In this document: in pieces, positions 7,858-18,561 of the stretch | Position numbering within the stretch: the stretch's first letter is position 1 | Layout of the letters: the number at the start of each line of letters is the position of its first letter | Source of the DNA: JBFMHP01 sp040752855 | GTDB lineage: Bacteria; Pseudomonadota; Gammaproteobacteria; RBG-16-57-12 | Assembly (NCBI GenBank): GCA_040752855.1 | Contig: JBFMHP010000038.1 | Span: 1 to 64,000, forward strand | DNA: 64,000 nt | Reading direction: 5' to 3' | The notes under the pieces: model-generated | Told to the model about the DNA's origin: nothing | Databases searched by the model: none | The model's input: the letters and a program-made list of their open reading frames with translations, nothing else | Program-made: the position numbers and the translations under genes

Positions 7858-8622
7858 CTAGGATTTGAGGTTGCCGCTGGCGAGGCTGAAGACCAGCCCG
7901 ATCAGCCCGCCGAACACCCCGCCCCAGACCACCAGCCAACCGAGGTGTTCATGGATGATTCTCTCCACGATCTCTTTGACTTGTTGCGGGGTGAGTTCGT
8001 TCAGGCGCTGATCGAGGATGCGCTCAATATACACGATGACATCCTCGCCGAGCTGTTTCTGGTTGATGCTTTTGCGCAGGGCGGCATGAAAGGTCTCGCT
8101 CTGCGAGATACCGCGCAAGGTCTCCTGCAGTTTGGTGGTAAACGGCTCGCGCAGCGATTCCAGCGCCTTGGCGCCGCCGAGCATGCCGAGCATCCCGCCG
8201 ACGGACGATTGCAGAATCGCCACGACCAGGGCATCGAACACGCGGTCGTAATCAACGACGCGCACCAAGGGTTCCAGATCCAGCAGCCGTTCGCTGGCTT
8301 CTTCCTCGGTGTCGATGAAGCGCTTGATCTGCTCGGGGGTGAAGAACTGCTCCATGATGGTTTGTTTGATCACGTGCTTGAATTCCTCAAAGCGCGCGGG
8401 GACGATGCCCGAGCCGTAGAGCAGGGGCACGCGCTCGAACAGCATGTAGATCGCCAGCCAGTTGGTCAACGCGCCGGAGAGGGCGAAGGTGCCGGTTTCG
8501 ATGATCACATGGCCGTACCATGGCGAGACCAGGCCGACCAGGATCAGGGCGCCGGCGATTAAATTGGTGAGCAGGCTTTTGTTCAAGGAAAAACGTCCGA
8601 AATATTTGTATCCTGGTGGCAT
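7858..8622 (-). CDS. DUF445 family membrane protein
   Basis: A 254-residue protein of the DUF445 family, function unknown. The N-terminal hydrophobic segments (about 14-32 and 36-60, including GALTNWLAIYMLFE) match the conserved start of the family, followed by IVPARFEEFKHVI. A helical, charged middle (90-225) leads to a C-terminal membrane helix (about 232-252). The gene is the first of a two-gene operon with the J-domain protein, which hints at membrane-associated quality control, but that is inference. Confidence 0.82.
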   Translation of the reverse strand: MPPGYKYFGRFSLNKSLLTNLIAGALILVGLVSPWYGHVIIETGTFALSGALTNWLAIYMLFERVPLLYGSGIVPARFEEFKHVIKQTIMEQFFTPEQIKRFIDTEEEASERLLDLEPLVRVVDYDRVFDALVVAILQSSVGGMLGMLGGAKALESLREPFTTKLQETLRGISQSETFHAALRKSINQKQLGEDVIVYIERILDQRLNELTPQQVKEIVERIIHEHLGWLVVWGGVFGGLIGLVFSLASGNLKS

Positions 8623-8691
8623 ACGCGGCGACTTGGCCAGGGGCAGTCTAAGCTAATTATTAACCCGGCAGCGAAATAAATCTGGTTCAAT

Positions 8692-8780
8692 CCCCTCTCC
8701 CGCAGGGAGAGGGTTAGGGTGAGGGAGATAATATATTGTTTTTACCCCCTCATCCTGTCCTTCTCCCTGTGGGAGAAGGG
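8692..8780. repeat. Inverted pair of CCCTCTCCC-type intergenic repeats
   Basis: The left arm (8692-8725) has CCCCTCTCCCGCAGGGAGAG followed by GGTTAGGGTGAGGG. The right arm (8745-8780) is an imperfect inverted copy ending CTCCCTGTGGGAGAAGGG. A short AT-rich spacer separates them. Related single copies occur at 21743-21788 and inside the element at 63012-63194, so this is a dispersed repeat family in this genome. Confidence 0.75.
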
Positions 8781-8863
8781 ACGTTATAGAAAAGTTTTTC
8801 AAATATATATGATCGCCGGGTTACTAATAATATTCATAATAACGCATCCAGAGGGGACGCAGA

Positions 8864-9607
8864 ATGACAAGCAGGATTCAGGTGTTCAGCGACGCGGAGG
8901 CCTTGAGTCTGGCAGCGGCTGAGCAAGTGGTGCTCAGCGCCCGTGCTGCCATCGCGCGGCGTGGGGAATTTCATCTCGTGCTCTCCGGGGGCTCGACGCC
9001 CAAACGCCTGTACGAGCAGCTGGCCTCGCCGCAGTTCCGCGGACGTGTCGATTGGTCGCGGGTGCACATCTATTTCGGCGATGAGCGCAGCGTCCCGCCG
9101 GATCATCCCGACAGCAATTTCCGCATGGCCAACACTGCGCTGATGCAACCGCTCACGCTTGATTCGTCCCATGTTCATCGGATGCAGGGCGAGCAGCAGG
9201 ATCTGGAGCAGGCGGCGCGCGACTACGCCCGCATCATACAGCTGCGTGTGCCGCAGACAAACGCATTGCCGGTCTTCGATCTGGTATTGCTCGGTATGGG
9301 CGATGATGGCCACACCGCCTCGCTGTTCCCGCAGACCACGGCGTTAAAAGAAAAGGATCGGCTCGTGGCCCCGGTGTATGTCGAGAAACTCCATACCTGG
9401 CGCCTGACGCTGACCTATCCGGTGATCAACAACGCACAGCAGGTGCTGTTTCTGATCGCCGGCAGCAGCAAGGCGCAACGGTTGGCAGAGGTGCTGACCG
9501 GACAGCCCGTGGATTATCCCGTCAAGGCCGTCCAGCCGCGCGGCGAATTGCTGTGGTATCTGGACGAGTCAGCCGCCGCCTTGTTGCCGCAGGAGATCCG
9601 CGCATGA
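8864..9607 (+). CDS. pgl: 6-phosphogluconolactonase
   Basis: A 247-residue Pgl (DevB type) that hydrolyses 6-phosphogluconolactone, the second step of the oxidative pentose phosphate pathway. Conserved motifs: LVLSGGSTPKRLYEQLA (phosphate loop), YFGDERSVPPDHPDSNFRMA and LLGMGDDGHTASLFP with the catalytic His. Length matches the family. It overlaps glk by four bases (ATGA) and is convergent with gnd-zwf, which encode the flanking pathway steps. Confidence 0.95.
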   Translation: MTSRIQVFSDAEALSLAAAEQVVLSARAAIARRGEFHLVLSGGSTPKRLYEQLASPQFRGRVDWSRVHIYFGDERSVPPDHPDSNFRMANTALMQPLTLDSSHVHRMQGEQQDLEQAARDYARIIQLRVPQTNALPVFDLVLLGMGDDGHTASLFPQTTALKEKDRLVAPVYVEKLHTWRLTLTYPVINNAQQVLFLIAGSSKAQRLAEVLTGQPVDYPVKAVQPRGELLWYLDESAAALLPQEIRA

Positions 9608-10593
9608 AGGTGCTGGCATGTGATGTGGGCGGCACCAAGACGCTGTTGATGATTGCGCACGTGGAAGGCGTGAAGTGCACGCCGCTGCATGAGCGGTCTT
9701 TTGCCAGCGCCGCGTATCATGACTTCGAGGTGATGCTTGCCGAGTTCATCGATGACTTGCACGAGGAGCTGTGGCCGGTGGCCGGCGCCTGTTTGGGTGT
9801 GGCGGGGCCGGTGAGCGGCGGCCACGCGATGATCACCAATCTGCCCTGGGACATCGATGCCCGGCTGTTGAGCGAACATTTCGATATCCCACGCGTCGTC
9901 TTGATCAATGACTTTCAGGCGATCGGCTACGGCATCGCCGGCCTGCGCGAGGATCAGCTGGTGGTGCTGCAAACGGGTGCCCCCGATCAGCATGGCGTGA
10001 AGGCGCTGATCGGCGCGGGCACCGGCTTGGGCGAAGGGATCATGGTGTGGAACGGCCGGCACTATCAGGTGCAGCCCACCGAAGGCGGCCACGTCGATTT
10101 CGCCCCGGTCGACGCCGTGCAGATCGAGCTGTTGCAATGGCTGCTCAAGCGCCAGGCGCGGGTGAGTTACGAGAATGTCGTATCTGGCGGGGGCTTGGCG
10201 TCGATCTACGATTTTCTTACCGAGAAACATCCCGCCCGGCAAAACGCCGCCTTGACCGCGGCACTGAAAGAAGGCGATCGTGCGGCGACCATAGCGCGCT
10301 TTGCGCTGGAGTCGGGTGATGCGCTGGCGGGCGAGGCGGTGGATCTGTTTCTGCGCATCTATGGCGCGCAGGCCGGGAATCTGGCGCTCACCACACTGCC
10401 GTATGGTGGAGTCTATCTGGCTGGTGGGATTGCGCCGAAACTCATCACGCGCATCCAGCAGGGGGGATTCATGGATGCATTCCATGACAAGGAACCGATG
10501 GCGGAGCTGATGCACCGCTTCCCGGTGAAGGTGATCATGGAACCGAGGATTGGTGTGATTGGGGCAGCCTTGCGGGCGGCCCAAACAGAGTGA
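9604..10593 (+). CDS. glk: Glucokinase
   Basis: A 329-residue glucokinase of the E. coli Glk family (not ROK), which phosphorylates glucose to glucose-6-phosphate. Motifs: DVGGTKTLL (ATP phosphate 1), LINDFQAIGYG with catalytic Asp, IGAGTGLGEG (phosphate 2) and EGGHVDFAP (sugar binding). ATG 9604 overlaps the pgl stop; the frame is open upstream but the family N-terminus fits only here. It feeds glucose, for example from glycogen breakdown, into the adjacent pathway. Confidence 0.94.
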   Translation: MKVLACDVGGTKTLLMIAHVEGVKCTPLHERSFASAAYHDFEVMLAEFIDDLHEELWPVAGACLGVAGPVSGGHAMITNLPWDIDARLLSEHFDIPRVVLINDFQAIGYGIAGLREDQLVVLQTGAPDQHGVKALIGAGTGLGEGIMVWNGRHYQVQPTEGGHVDFAPVDAVQIELLQWLLKRQARVSYENVVSGGGLASIYDFLTEKHPARQNAALTAALKEGDRAATIARFALESGDALAGEAVDLFLRIYGAQAGNLALTTLPYGGVYLAGGIAPKLITRIQQGGFMDAFHDKEPMAELMHRFPVKVIMEPRIGVIGAALRAAQTE

Positions 10594-10609
10594 TCCTGCA
10601 AGCAACCGC

Positions 10610-10637
10610 GCCGGGAACGGCTGCGCCTTATCCCGGC
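10610..10637. repeat. REP-like palindrome between convergent glk and zwf
   Basis: GCCGGGA (10610-10616) pairs with TCCCGGC (10631-10637) around ACGGCTGCGCCTTA. This is a GCCGGGATAAGGCGC-type extragenic palindrome read on the minus strand. It sits between two convergent operons and may help termination. Confidence 0.6.
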
Positions 10638-10650
10638 CTACGCTGTCGGG

Positions 10651-12132
10651 CTACTCGGATTCTTCCACCAAGTTGCGCCATGTCTGATCCTCGCGGTCGA
10701 ACAGACGGTTGGCGACCAGCGGGCCCCAGGTGCCCGAGGGATAGGTCTCGATGAAGTCGCGCTCCATCGACCAGACCTTGAGGATGGGATCGACCACTTT
10801 CCAGGCCCAGTTCACTTCGTCGTAGCGCAGGAACAGCGAACGGTCGCCTTCGAGCACATCGAGCAACAAGGCCTCGTAGGCGTCTAGCTTCACATCGCTG
10901 GCGCGGCAGAAGCTCGCGTCCATGTGGGTGGTGCGGATCTTCATTTCCAGTCCTGGTTCTTTGACTTGAACCACCAAGCGCAGGCATTCATTGGGCTGTA
11001 TCCCCAGCACTAGCCAGTTCGGCTCCAGACGATTGATCTGGGTTTCACGGAACAGCTGCTGCGGCGGGTGTTTGAAGCGGATGCTGATCACCGAGCTGTT
11101 CTGCGCCATGCGCTTGCCGGTGCGTAGATAAAACGGCACGTTGCGCCAGCGCCAGTTGTCGATGTAGAGCTTGAGCGCGGCGTAGGTTTCGGTGGTGCTC
11201 GCTTGCGGCACGTCTTTTTCTTCCAGATAGCTGCACACCTTGGCGCCGCTGACCATGCCGTGGGTGTATTGCGCGCGGAAGGCATGGGCGTGGACGGCGT
11301 TGGGCGGAATCGGGCGGATCGATTTGAGCACCTTTACCTTCTCATCGCGCAGGGATTCGGAGTCCATCGAGGCGGGGGGTTCCATCGCCACCAGGGTTAG
11401 CAGTTGCAGCAGATGGCTCTGGATCATGTCGCGCAGGGCGCCGGCCCCATCGTAATACTCGGCGCGGTTTTCGATGCCCTTGCTCTCGGAGTGCGTGATC
11501 TGCACATGGTCGATGTAGTTGCGATTCATCAACGGTTCGAGCATGACATTGGCGAAGCGAAACGCCAGCACGTTTTGCACCGTGCCCTTGCCCAGATAGT
11601 GGTCAATGCGGAAGATCTGTGATTCCTTGTAATCCTTGTGCAGTTGATGCTCCAGGATTTGCGCGCTTTCGAGGTCATAACCAAACGGTTTTTCCACGAC
11701 AATCCGACGCCAGCCGCCTTCTTCGTTGTTCAGCCCGACCGCCGCCAGATTGTGGCTGACGGTGGCGAAATCCGCCGGGCGGATCGCCATGTAGAAGGCG
11801 ATGTTGGCCGGCAGATGCGGCGAGGCGCTGATGTGATCGCGCAGACGGGCGTAAGAGGTTGCGTCGTCGAGGTCGCCTTGGAGGTAGTACATGCGCTTGG
11901 CGAGCCGGTCGAACACCTCTTGCTTCAATCCGCTGCGGGCGCGCGTGGACAGTAATTCGGCGACTTCCGCGCGCCACTGGTCGTCGTTCCATTCACGGCG
12001 GCCGATCGCCAATATGGACGTGCCTTCCGGGAGGGCGCGGGCCTCTTCCAGATGATAGAGCGCCGGCAGCAGTTTGACCTTGGCGAGATTGCCGGTGGCG
12101 CCGAAGATGACGAAGGTACAGGGTTCGCGCAT
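10651..12132 (-). CDS. zwf: Glucose-6-phosphate 1-dehydrogenase
   Basis: A 493-residue G6PDH, first enzyme of the oxidative pentose phosphate pathway, making NADPH and 6-phosphogluconolactone. Motifs: N-terminal Rossmann FGATGNLAKVKLLPALY, EKPFGYDLESA, and the active-site signature RIDHYLGKGTVQNVLAFRFAN (split across about 176-196). It lies 16 bases after gnd on the same strand (gnd-zwf operon), convergent with pgl-glk. Full length. Confidence 0.96.
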   Translation of the reverse strand: MREPCTFVIFGATGNLAKVKLLPALYHLEEARALPEGTSILAIGRREWNDDQWRAEVAELLSTRARSGLKQEVFDRLAKRMYYLQGDLDDATSYARLRDHISASPHLPANIAFYMAIRPADFATVSHNLAAVGLNNEEGGWRRIVVEKPFGYDLESAQILEHQLHKDYKESQIFRIDHYLGKGTVQNVLAFRFANVMLEPLMNRNYIDHVQITHSESKGIENRAEYYDGAGALRDMIQSHLLQLLTLVAMEPPASMDSESLRDEKVKVLKSIRPIPPNAVHAHAFRAQYTHGMVSGAKVCSYLEEKDVPQASTTETYAALKLYIDNWRWRNVPFYLRTGKRMAQNSSVISIRFKHPPQQLFRETQINRLEPNWLVLGIQPNECLRLVVQVKEPGLEMKIRTTHMDASFCRASDVKLDAYEALLLDVLEGDRSLFLRYDEVNWAWKVVDPILKVWSMERDFIETYPSGTWGPLVANRLFDREDQTWRNLVEESE

Positions 12133-12148
12133 GCGTTTTTTTTCCTAG

Positions 12149-13054
12149 TTATTTTTTGATCGCGTGGCCGCCGAAGGCGTTGCGCATCTTCGAGAGCATC
12201 TTGTTGCCGAAATCGGCCTTGCCTTGGCTGGCGAAGCGCGCGTGGATGGACAGCGACAGCACCGGCGCGGAGACGCCCTGGTCGATGGCCTCCACACAGG
12301 TCCAGCGGCCTTCGCCGGAGTCGGCGACGAAGGGCTTGATGTCATCGAGCTTCTGGTCGTTTTTGAGGAAGTCTGCGGTCAGATCCAGCAGCCAGCTGCG
12401 CACCACGGAGCCGTGGCGCCAGATCTCGGCCACGTTCGCCAGATCGATGTTGAATTCCTCCTTACCTTTCATCAGCGCAAAGCCCTCGGCCATGGCCTGC
12501 ATCATGCCGTATTCGATGCCATTGTGGATCATCTTGGTGAAATGGCCCGCACCACAGGGGCCGACGTGCGCCCAGCCGTGGTCTTTGCCGGGGGCCAGGG
12601 CCTGGATGATGGGCTTGATGGCGGCGAAGTCCTCTTGGCTGCCGCCGACCATCATGCAATAGCCGTTTTCCAGCCCCCAGACGCCGCCGGAGGTGCCGGC
12701 ATCCATGTAGTGGATCTTGTGCTTGTCGAGCAGCGTGTGGCGGCGCTGGGTGTCGTGGTAGTTGGAGTTGCCGCCGTCGATGATGATGTCGCCGGCCTTG
12801 AGCTTGGGGATCAGGGTTTGGATCATCTCTTCGGTCGGGGCGCCGCTCGGCAGCATCAGCCAAATGAGGCGCCGGCCGGTCAGCTTGGCGATGGCCTCGT
12901 CGACGGTGTAGGCGGGGATGAGACCTTCTTCCTTCGCCAGTGTTTCGGTGATGTCGGAGGAGCGGTTATAACCCACGACTTCAATGCCGCTGCGGCACAG
13001 GCGGCGCGCCATATTGCCACCCATCTTGCCCAGGCCAAAGATTGCTAATTTCAT
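12149..13054 (-). CDS. gnd: 6-phosphogluconate dehydrogenase, decarboxylating (short form)
   Basis: A 301-residue enzyme that oxidatively decarboxylates 6-phosphogluconate to ribulose-5-phosphate. Motifs: GLGKMGGNMARRL (dinucleotide binding), DGGNSNYHDT, GTSGGVWGLENGYCMMVGG and GPCGAGHFTKMIHNGIEYGMM (catalytic Lys/Asn). It is the short ~300-residue class rather than the ~470-residue E. coli class; members of this class often prefer NAD. ATG 13054, with AGGTGAGAG just upstream, is preferred over the in-frame GTG at 13063. Confidence 0.93.
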   Translation of the reverse strand: MKLAIFGLGKMGGNMARRLCRSGIEVVGYNRSSDITETLAKEEGLIPAYTVDEAIAKLTGRRLIWLMLPSGAPTEEMIQTLIPKLKAGDIIIDGGNSNYHDTQRRHTLLDKHKIHYMDAGTSGGVWGLENGYCMMVGGSQEDFAAIKPIIQALAPGKDHGWAHVGPCGAGHFTKMIHNGIEYGMMQAMAEGFALMKGKEEFNIDLANVAEIWRHGSVVRSWLLDLTADFLKNDQKLDDIKPFVADSGEGRWTCVEAIDQGVSAPVLSLSIHARFASQGKADFGNKMLSKMRNAFGGHAIKK

Positions 13055-13269
13055 TTCTCTCACCTTTTATAATGTATAAATTTGAATGTGTTATGCGCAG
13101 TAAGCCTTGCGTTGTACCATGTTGTCGACGGCTTATTGATTTAGTTTAGTTTGTGAATTGGATAATATTTTCCATGTTTGATTATCCAGTTGTATGAATT
13201 TCAGCCGATCTAGAGATGAGTGCCGAGAGGCTAATCGTGGTTATTTTTCAATCCAAGTGGAATCTGGCC

Positions 13270-13473
13270 ATGAACATGCAGCAAATCCGTTTCATCGCGA
13301 GCGCCAAGGGGATTAACACGTCTCGCTTGAGTAAGATGGAATTGATCCGAGCCCTGCAGAGTCGAGAGGGTAACCCCGCCTGCTTTGCCACGGATGCCGA
13401 GGGAAAGTGCGATCGCTATGACTGCATGTGGCGGGCGGATTGCCTGCAGATGTCACAAAAGCTCAAGGCCTGA
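13270..13473 (+). CDS. Small SAP-like/cysteine-motif protein
   Basis: A 67-residue protein. The first half (MQQIRFIASAKGINTSRLSK, then MELIRALQ) resembles a SAP-type or Rho-N-like helix-turn-helix, which binds nucleic acid in other proteins. The second half has four cysteines in the order C-x9-C-x4-C-x5-C (ACFATDAEGKCDRYDCMWRADC region), a possible metal site. Start uncertain: ATG 13216 (85 residues), 13270 and 13276 are in frame. The 3' end overlaps the convergent glgA by 11 bases. Similar small proteins occur in other proteobacteria as far as I recall; function unknown. Confidence 0.65.
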   Translation: MNMQQIRFIASAKGINTSRLSKMELIRALQSREGNPACFATDAEGKCDRYDCMWRADCLQMSQKLKA

Positions 13474-14926
13474 GGGCCGCCAACCGCACCGCTTCCTCGT
13501 AGACTTCGATGTATTTTCCGGCGCTGGTCTTCCAGTCGAAGGCTTGGCGCATCCCGGCGCGCATCATGCCGCGCCATACTCTGAAATCCCGGTATAGCGT
13601 CAGCGCGCGTTCCACCGCCCAGCAGACGGCGTTGGCATCGGCGTGGTCGAAGATGATGCCGGTGGCCGTGCCTTGGGCGATGTTCTCATCGGTGGCATCG
13701 ACCACCGAGTCGGCCAGGCCGCCGACGCGGCGCACGATCGGTACCGTGCCATAGCGTTGGCTGTACATCTGATTGAGTCCGCAGGGTTCGAAGCGCGAGG
13801 GCATGAGGAAGATGTCGGCGCCGGCTTCGATGTGGTGCGCCAGGGTTTCGTCGTAGCCGATGCGCAGGCCGATACGGTCTGGATAGAGCTTGGCCCATTC
13901 GCCGAGCGCCCACTCGAAGCGGGAGTCTCCGCCACCCAGGATCACGAACTGCACTGGGAACTGGATGAGCCGCGGCATGGCATCCAAGATCAGATCGATG
14001 CCCTTCTGTTCGACCAGGCGCGTGATCATGCCGATGAGCACCAGGTCTTTCTTCTGGCTGAGGTTGAAGTCCTTGCGCAGCTGTTTCTTGTTTTCTTCCT
14101 TGTCGTCGAGATTGCGCACCGTGTAGGGCTTTTTCAGGCGCGGGTCCTGGGCGGGATTCCATTTTTCGTAATCGATGCCGTTCAGGATGCCGTGCAGACG
14201 ATCGCGCCGGTGGCCCAGCAGGCCTTCCAGTCCGTAGCCGAATTCGTAGGTCTGAATCTCCTCGGCGTAGGTGGGGCTGACGGTGGTGATGATGTCGGCG
14301 TAGGCCAGGCCGCCTTTGATGATGTTGAGCTTGCCGTAGTATTCCAGGCCATCGGGGTGCCAGAGTGCGGTTGGCAGGTTGAGATGGACGAAGGTGGTTG
14401 AATCGTAAATGCCTTGATACGACAAGTTGTGAATCGTGAACACGGTGGCCGGTCGCGACGGCTCCAGGCTCAGCAGGGCCGGCACCAAGGCTGTCTGCCA
14501 GTCATGGCAATGCACCACATCGGGCTGCCATCTCAGGTCCACGCGGTTTTGCGCGATCTCGACGGCCACGCGCGAGAGCAGGGCGAAGCGCTGGGCGTTG
14601 TCCGGCCAGGGATCGCCTTGCAGGGTCATGTAGGGATTGCCGGGGCGGTTGAAGGCGGGCGGATAGTCCACCAGCCAGACCTTCACGCGTGTGCCGGGCA
14701 GCACGCCTTCCAGGATGCGGATCGGCTGGGTGGAACCCGCCATCGCCACTGTGGCGACGGCGTGCAGCTCGCCGGCTTGTTCGAGGGCATCGTGATAGGC
14801 CGGCATCAGCAGGCGCACATCCTGACGGTTGTTGCGCAACGCCACCGGCAGGCTGCCCGAGACATCGGCCAGGCCGCCGGTTTTGATCAATGGGTAGGCT
14901 TCGCTGGTGACAAACAGGATCTTCAT
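13463..14926 (-). CDS. glgA: Glycogen synthase (ADP-glucose type, GT5)
   Basis: A 487-residue GlgA that adds glucose from ADP-glucose to growing alpha-1,4-glucan. Motifs: N-terminal TSEAYPLIKTGGLADVSGSL with the KTGGL ADP-glucose loop, VHCHDWQTALVP, and in the C-terminal Rossmann half GMITRLVEQKGIDL and MPSRFEPCGLNQMYSQRYG (E-x7-E-like region). Full length. Second gene of a glgB-glgA operon (21 bases between them). Confidence 0.96.
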   Translation of the reverse strand: MKILFVTSEAYPLIKTGGLADVSGSLPVALRNNRQDVRLLMPAYHDALEQAGELHAVATVAMAGSTQPIRILEGVLPGTRVKVWLVDYPPAFNRPGNPYMTLQGDPWPDNAQRFALLSRVAVEIAQNRVDLRWQPDVVHCHDWQTALVPALLSLEPSRPATVFTIHNLSYQGIYDSTTFVHLNLPTALWHPDGLEYYGKLNIIKGGLAYADIITTVSPTYAEEIQTYEFGYGLEGLLGHRRDRLHGILNGIDYEKWNPAQDPRLKKPYTVRNLDDKEENKKQLRKDFNLSQKKDLVLIGMITRLVEQKGIDLILDAMPRLIQFPVQFVILGGGDSRFEWALGEWAKLYPDRIGLRIGYDETLAHHIEAGADIFLMPSRFEPCGLNQMYSQRYGTVPIVRRVGGLADSVVDATDENIAQGTATGIIFDHADANAVCWAVERALTLYRDFRVWRGMMRAGMRQAFDWKTSAGKYIEVYEEAVRLAALRP

Positions 14927-14947
14927 GCGCGTTCTTTTTCGAGTTGT

Positions 14948-17119
<2,172 letters not shown>

Positions 17120-17280
17120 GATTTGTTATGGTTCTGTATGTGAGTGTTTTAATAATAAAAAAGTGTTTTTTAACGGTCGGCGGCTATGAGACGATATTAA
17201 CATAAGCTAATAATATTCAATACTTGCCGGTTTTTGCCGCTACTTTGCACGCGAATTCCCTACCAACTGCGGATCGACCT
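17120..17280. promoter_or_regulatory. Divergent control region between glgB and glgC
   Basis: A 161-base spacer between divergently transcribed glycogen genes, much richer in A/T than its surroundings (TAATAATATTC-type tracts at 17205-17220, an A/T run at 17150-17170). Promoters for both directions must lie here if the genes are not read through from elsewhere. I could not fix -35/-10 boxes with confidence. Confidence 0.4.
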
Positions 17281-18561
17281 ATGAATGATAAACTGCACGG
17301 TTCAAATCCTTCACGTTTTGTCAGTCGTTTAACCAGAAATACCTTGGCTTTGATCATGGCGGGTGGCCGCGGTTCGCGACTGAAGCACCTGACCGCATGG
17401 CGCGCCAAACCCTCGGTGCCCTTCGGCGGCAAGTTTCGCATCATTGACTTCCCCTTGTCGAACTGTGTGAATTCGGGCATCCGGCGCATCGGTATCCTCA
17501 CCCAGTACAAGGCGCACTCGCTCTTGCAGCACATCCAGCGCGGCTGGAGTTTCATGCGCGCGGAGTTCGGCGAGTTCGTCGAAATCCTGCCGGCGCAGCA
17601 GCGCGTCACGGAAAACTGGTATGTCGGTACCGCCGATGCGGTGTATCAGAACATCGACATCATCCGCATGCACAACCCTGAGTTCGTGCTGATCCTGGCC
17701 GGCGATCACATCTACAAGATGGATTACGGCGCGATGATCGCACGGCACGTTGAGCAGAAGGCGGACATGACGGTGGGATGCATCGAGGTGCCGGTGGAGC
17801 AGGCGAGCGCCTTTGGCGTAATGTCGGTGGACAACGAAGGCCGTATCCAGGAGTTCGCCGAAAAGCCAGCCAATCCGGCATCGATGCCAGGCAAACCGGG
17901 AACGGCGCTGGCGTCCATGGGGATTTATGTATTCAACACCGCCTTCCTCTACGAGCAACTGATTAAGGACGCGGATACGCCGGGTTCCAGCCATGATTTC
18001 GGCAAGGACATCATCCCGGGAGCGATCCGGAAATATCGGGTTTTCGCCCATCCGTTCCGTGACGTGCAAAACAAGGAAACGGCTTACTGGCGCGATGTGG
18101 GAACGGTTGACTCCTACTGGGAGGCGAATATCGATCTCGCGCGCGTGACACCCGAGCTGAACCTCTATGACAACGAATGGCCGATCTGGACCTATCAGGA
18201 GCAGTTGCCTCCGGCGAAATTCATCTTCGATGACGAAGGACGTCGCGGCATGGCGGTGGACTCAATGGTCTCCGGGGGGTGTGTCATCTCCGGAAGCACG
18301 GTGCGCCAGTCGGTGCTGTTTTCCAGCGTGCGGGTAAATTCCTTTTCAAGTGTGTACCAATCGGTGCTGCTGCCGAGTGTCGAGATCGGACGCAATTGCC
18401 GTATCAAGAAGGCGGTCATCGACAAGGGGTGTTTCATCCCGGAAGGGACGGTGATCGGCGAGGATCTGGCGCTCGACGCCAAGCGTTTCTATGTTTCCGA
18501 AGGCGGCGTGGTGCTGGTGACGCCGGAGATGCTCTCGCAGGAGTATCGTCATGTCCGATAA
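17281..18561 (+). CDS. glgC: Glucose-1-phosphate adenylyltransferase
   Basis: A 426-residue ADP-glucose pyrophosphorylase, the committed and allosterically controlled step of glycogen synthesis. Motifs: LIMAGGRGSRLKHLTAWRAK (nucleotide loop; the following KPSVPFGGKFRIIDFPLSN is typical), LILAGDHIYKMDYG, EFAEKPANP (glucose-1-P site) and a left-handed beta-helix C-terminus. ATG 17281 fits the family N-terminus; the frame is open further upstream. Its end overlaps the GH57 gene by 11 bases (glgC-GH57-malQ operon). Confidence 0.95.
   Translation: MNDKLHGSNPSRFVSRLTRNTLALIMAGGRGSRLKHLTAWRAKPSVPFGGKFRIIDFPLSNCVNSGIRRIGILTQYKAHSLLQHIQRGWSFMRAEFGEFVEILPAQQRVTENWYVGTADAVYQNIDIIRMHNPEFVLILAGDHIYKMDYGAMIARHVEQKADMTVGCIEVPVEQASAFGVMSVDNEGRIQEFAEKPANPASMPGKPGTALASMGIYVFNTAFLYEQLIKDADTPGSSHDFGKDIIPGAIRKYRVFAHPFRDVQNKETAYWRDVGTVDSYWEANIDLARVTPELNLYDNEWPIWTYQEQLPPAKFIFDDEGRRGMAVDSMVSGGCVISGSTVRQSVLFSSVRVNSFSSVYQSVLLPSVEIGRNCRIKKAVIDKGCFIPEGTVIGEDLALDAKRFYVSEGGVVLVTPEMLSQEYRHVR

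Noticed and set aside
7537..8562. A 341-codon plus-strand frame across the J-domain and DUF445 genes.
   Set aside because: The opposite strand has a complete J domain with HPD and the DUF445 start motif; the plus frame has no signature.
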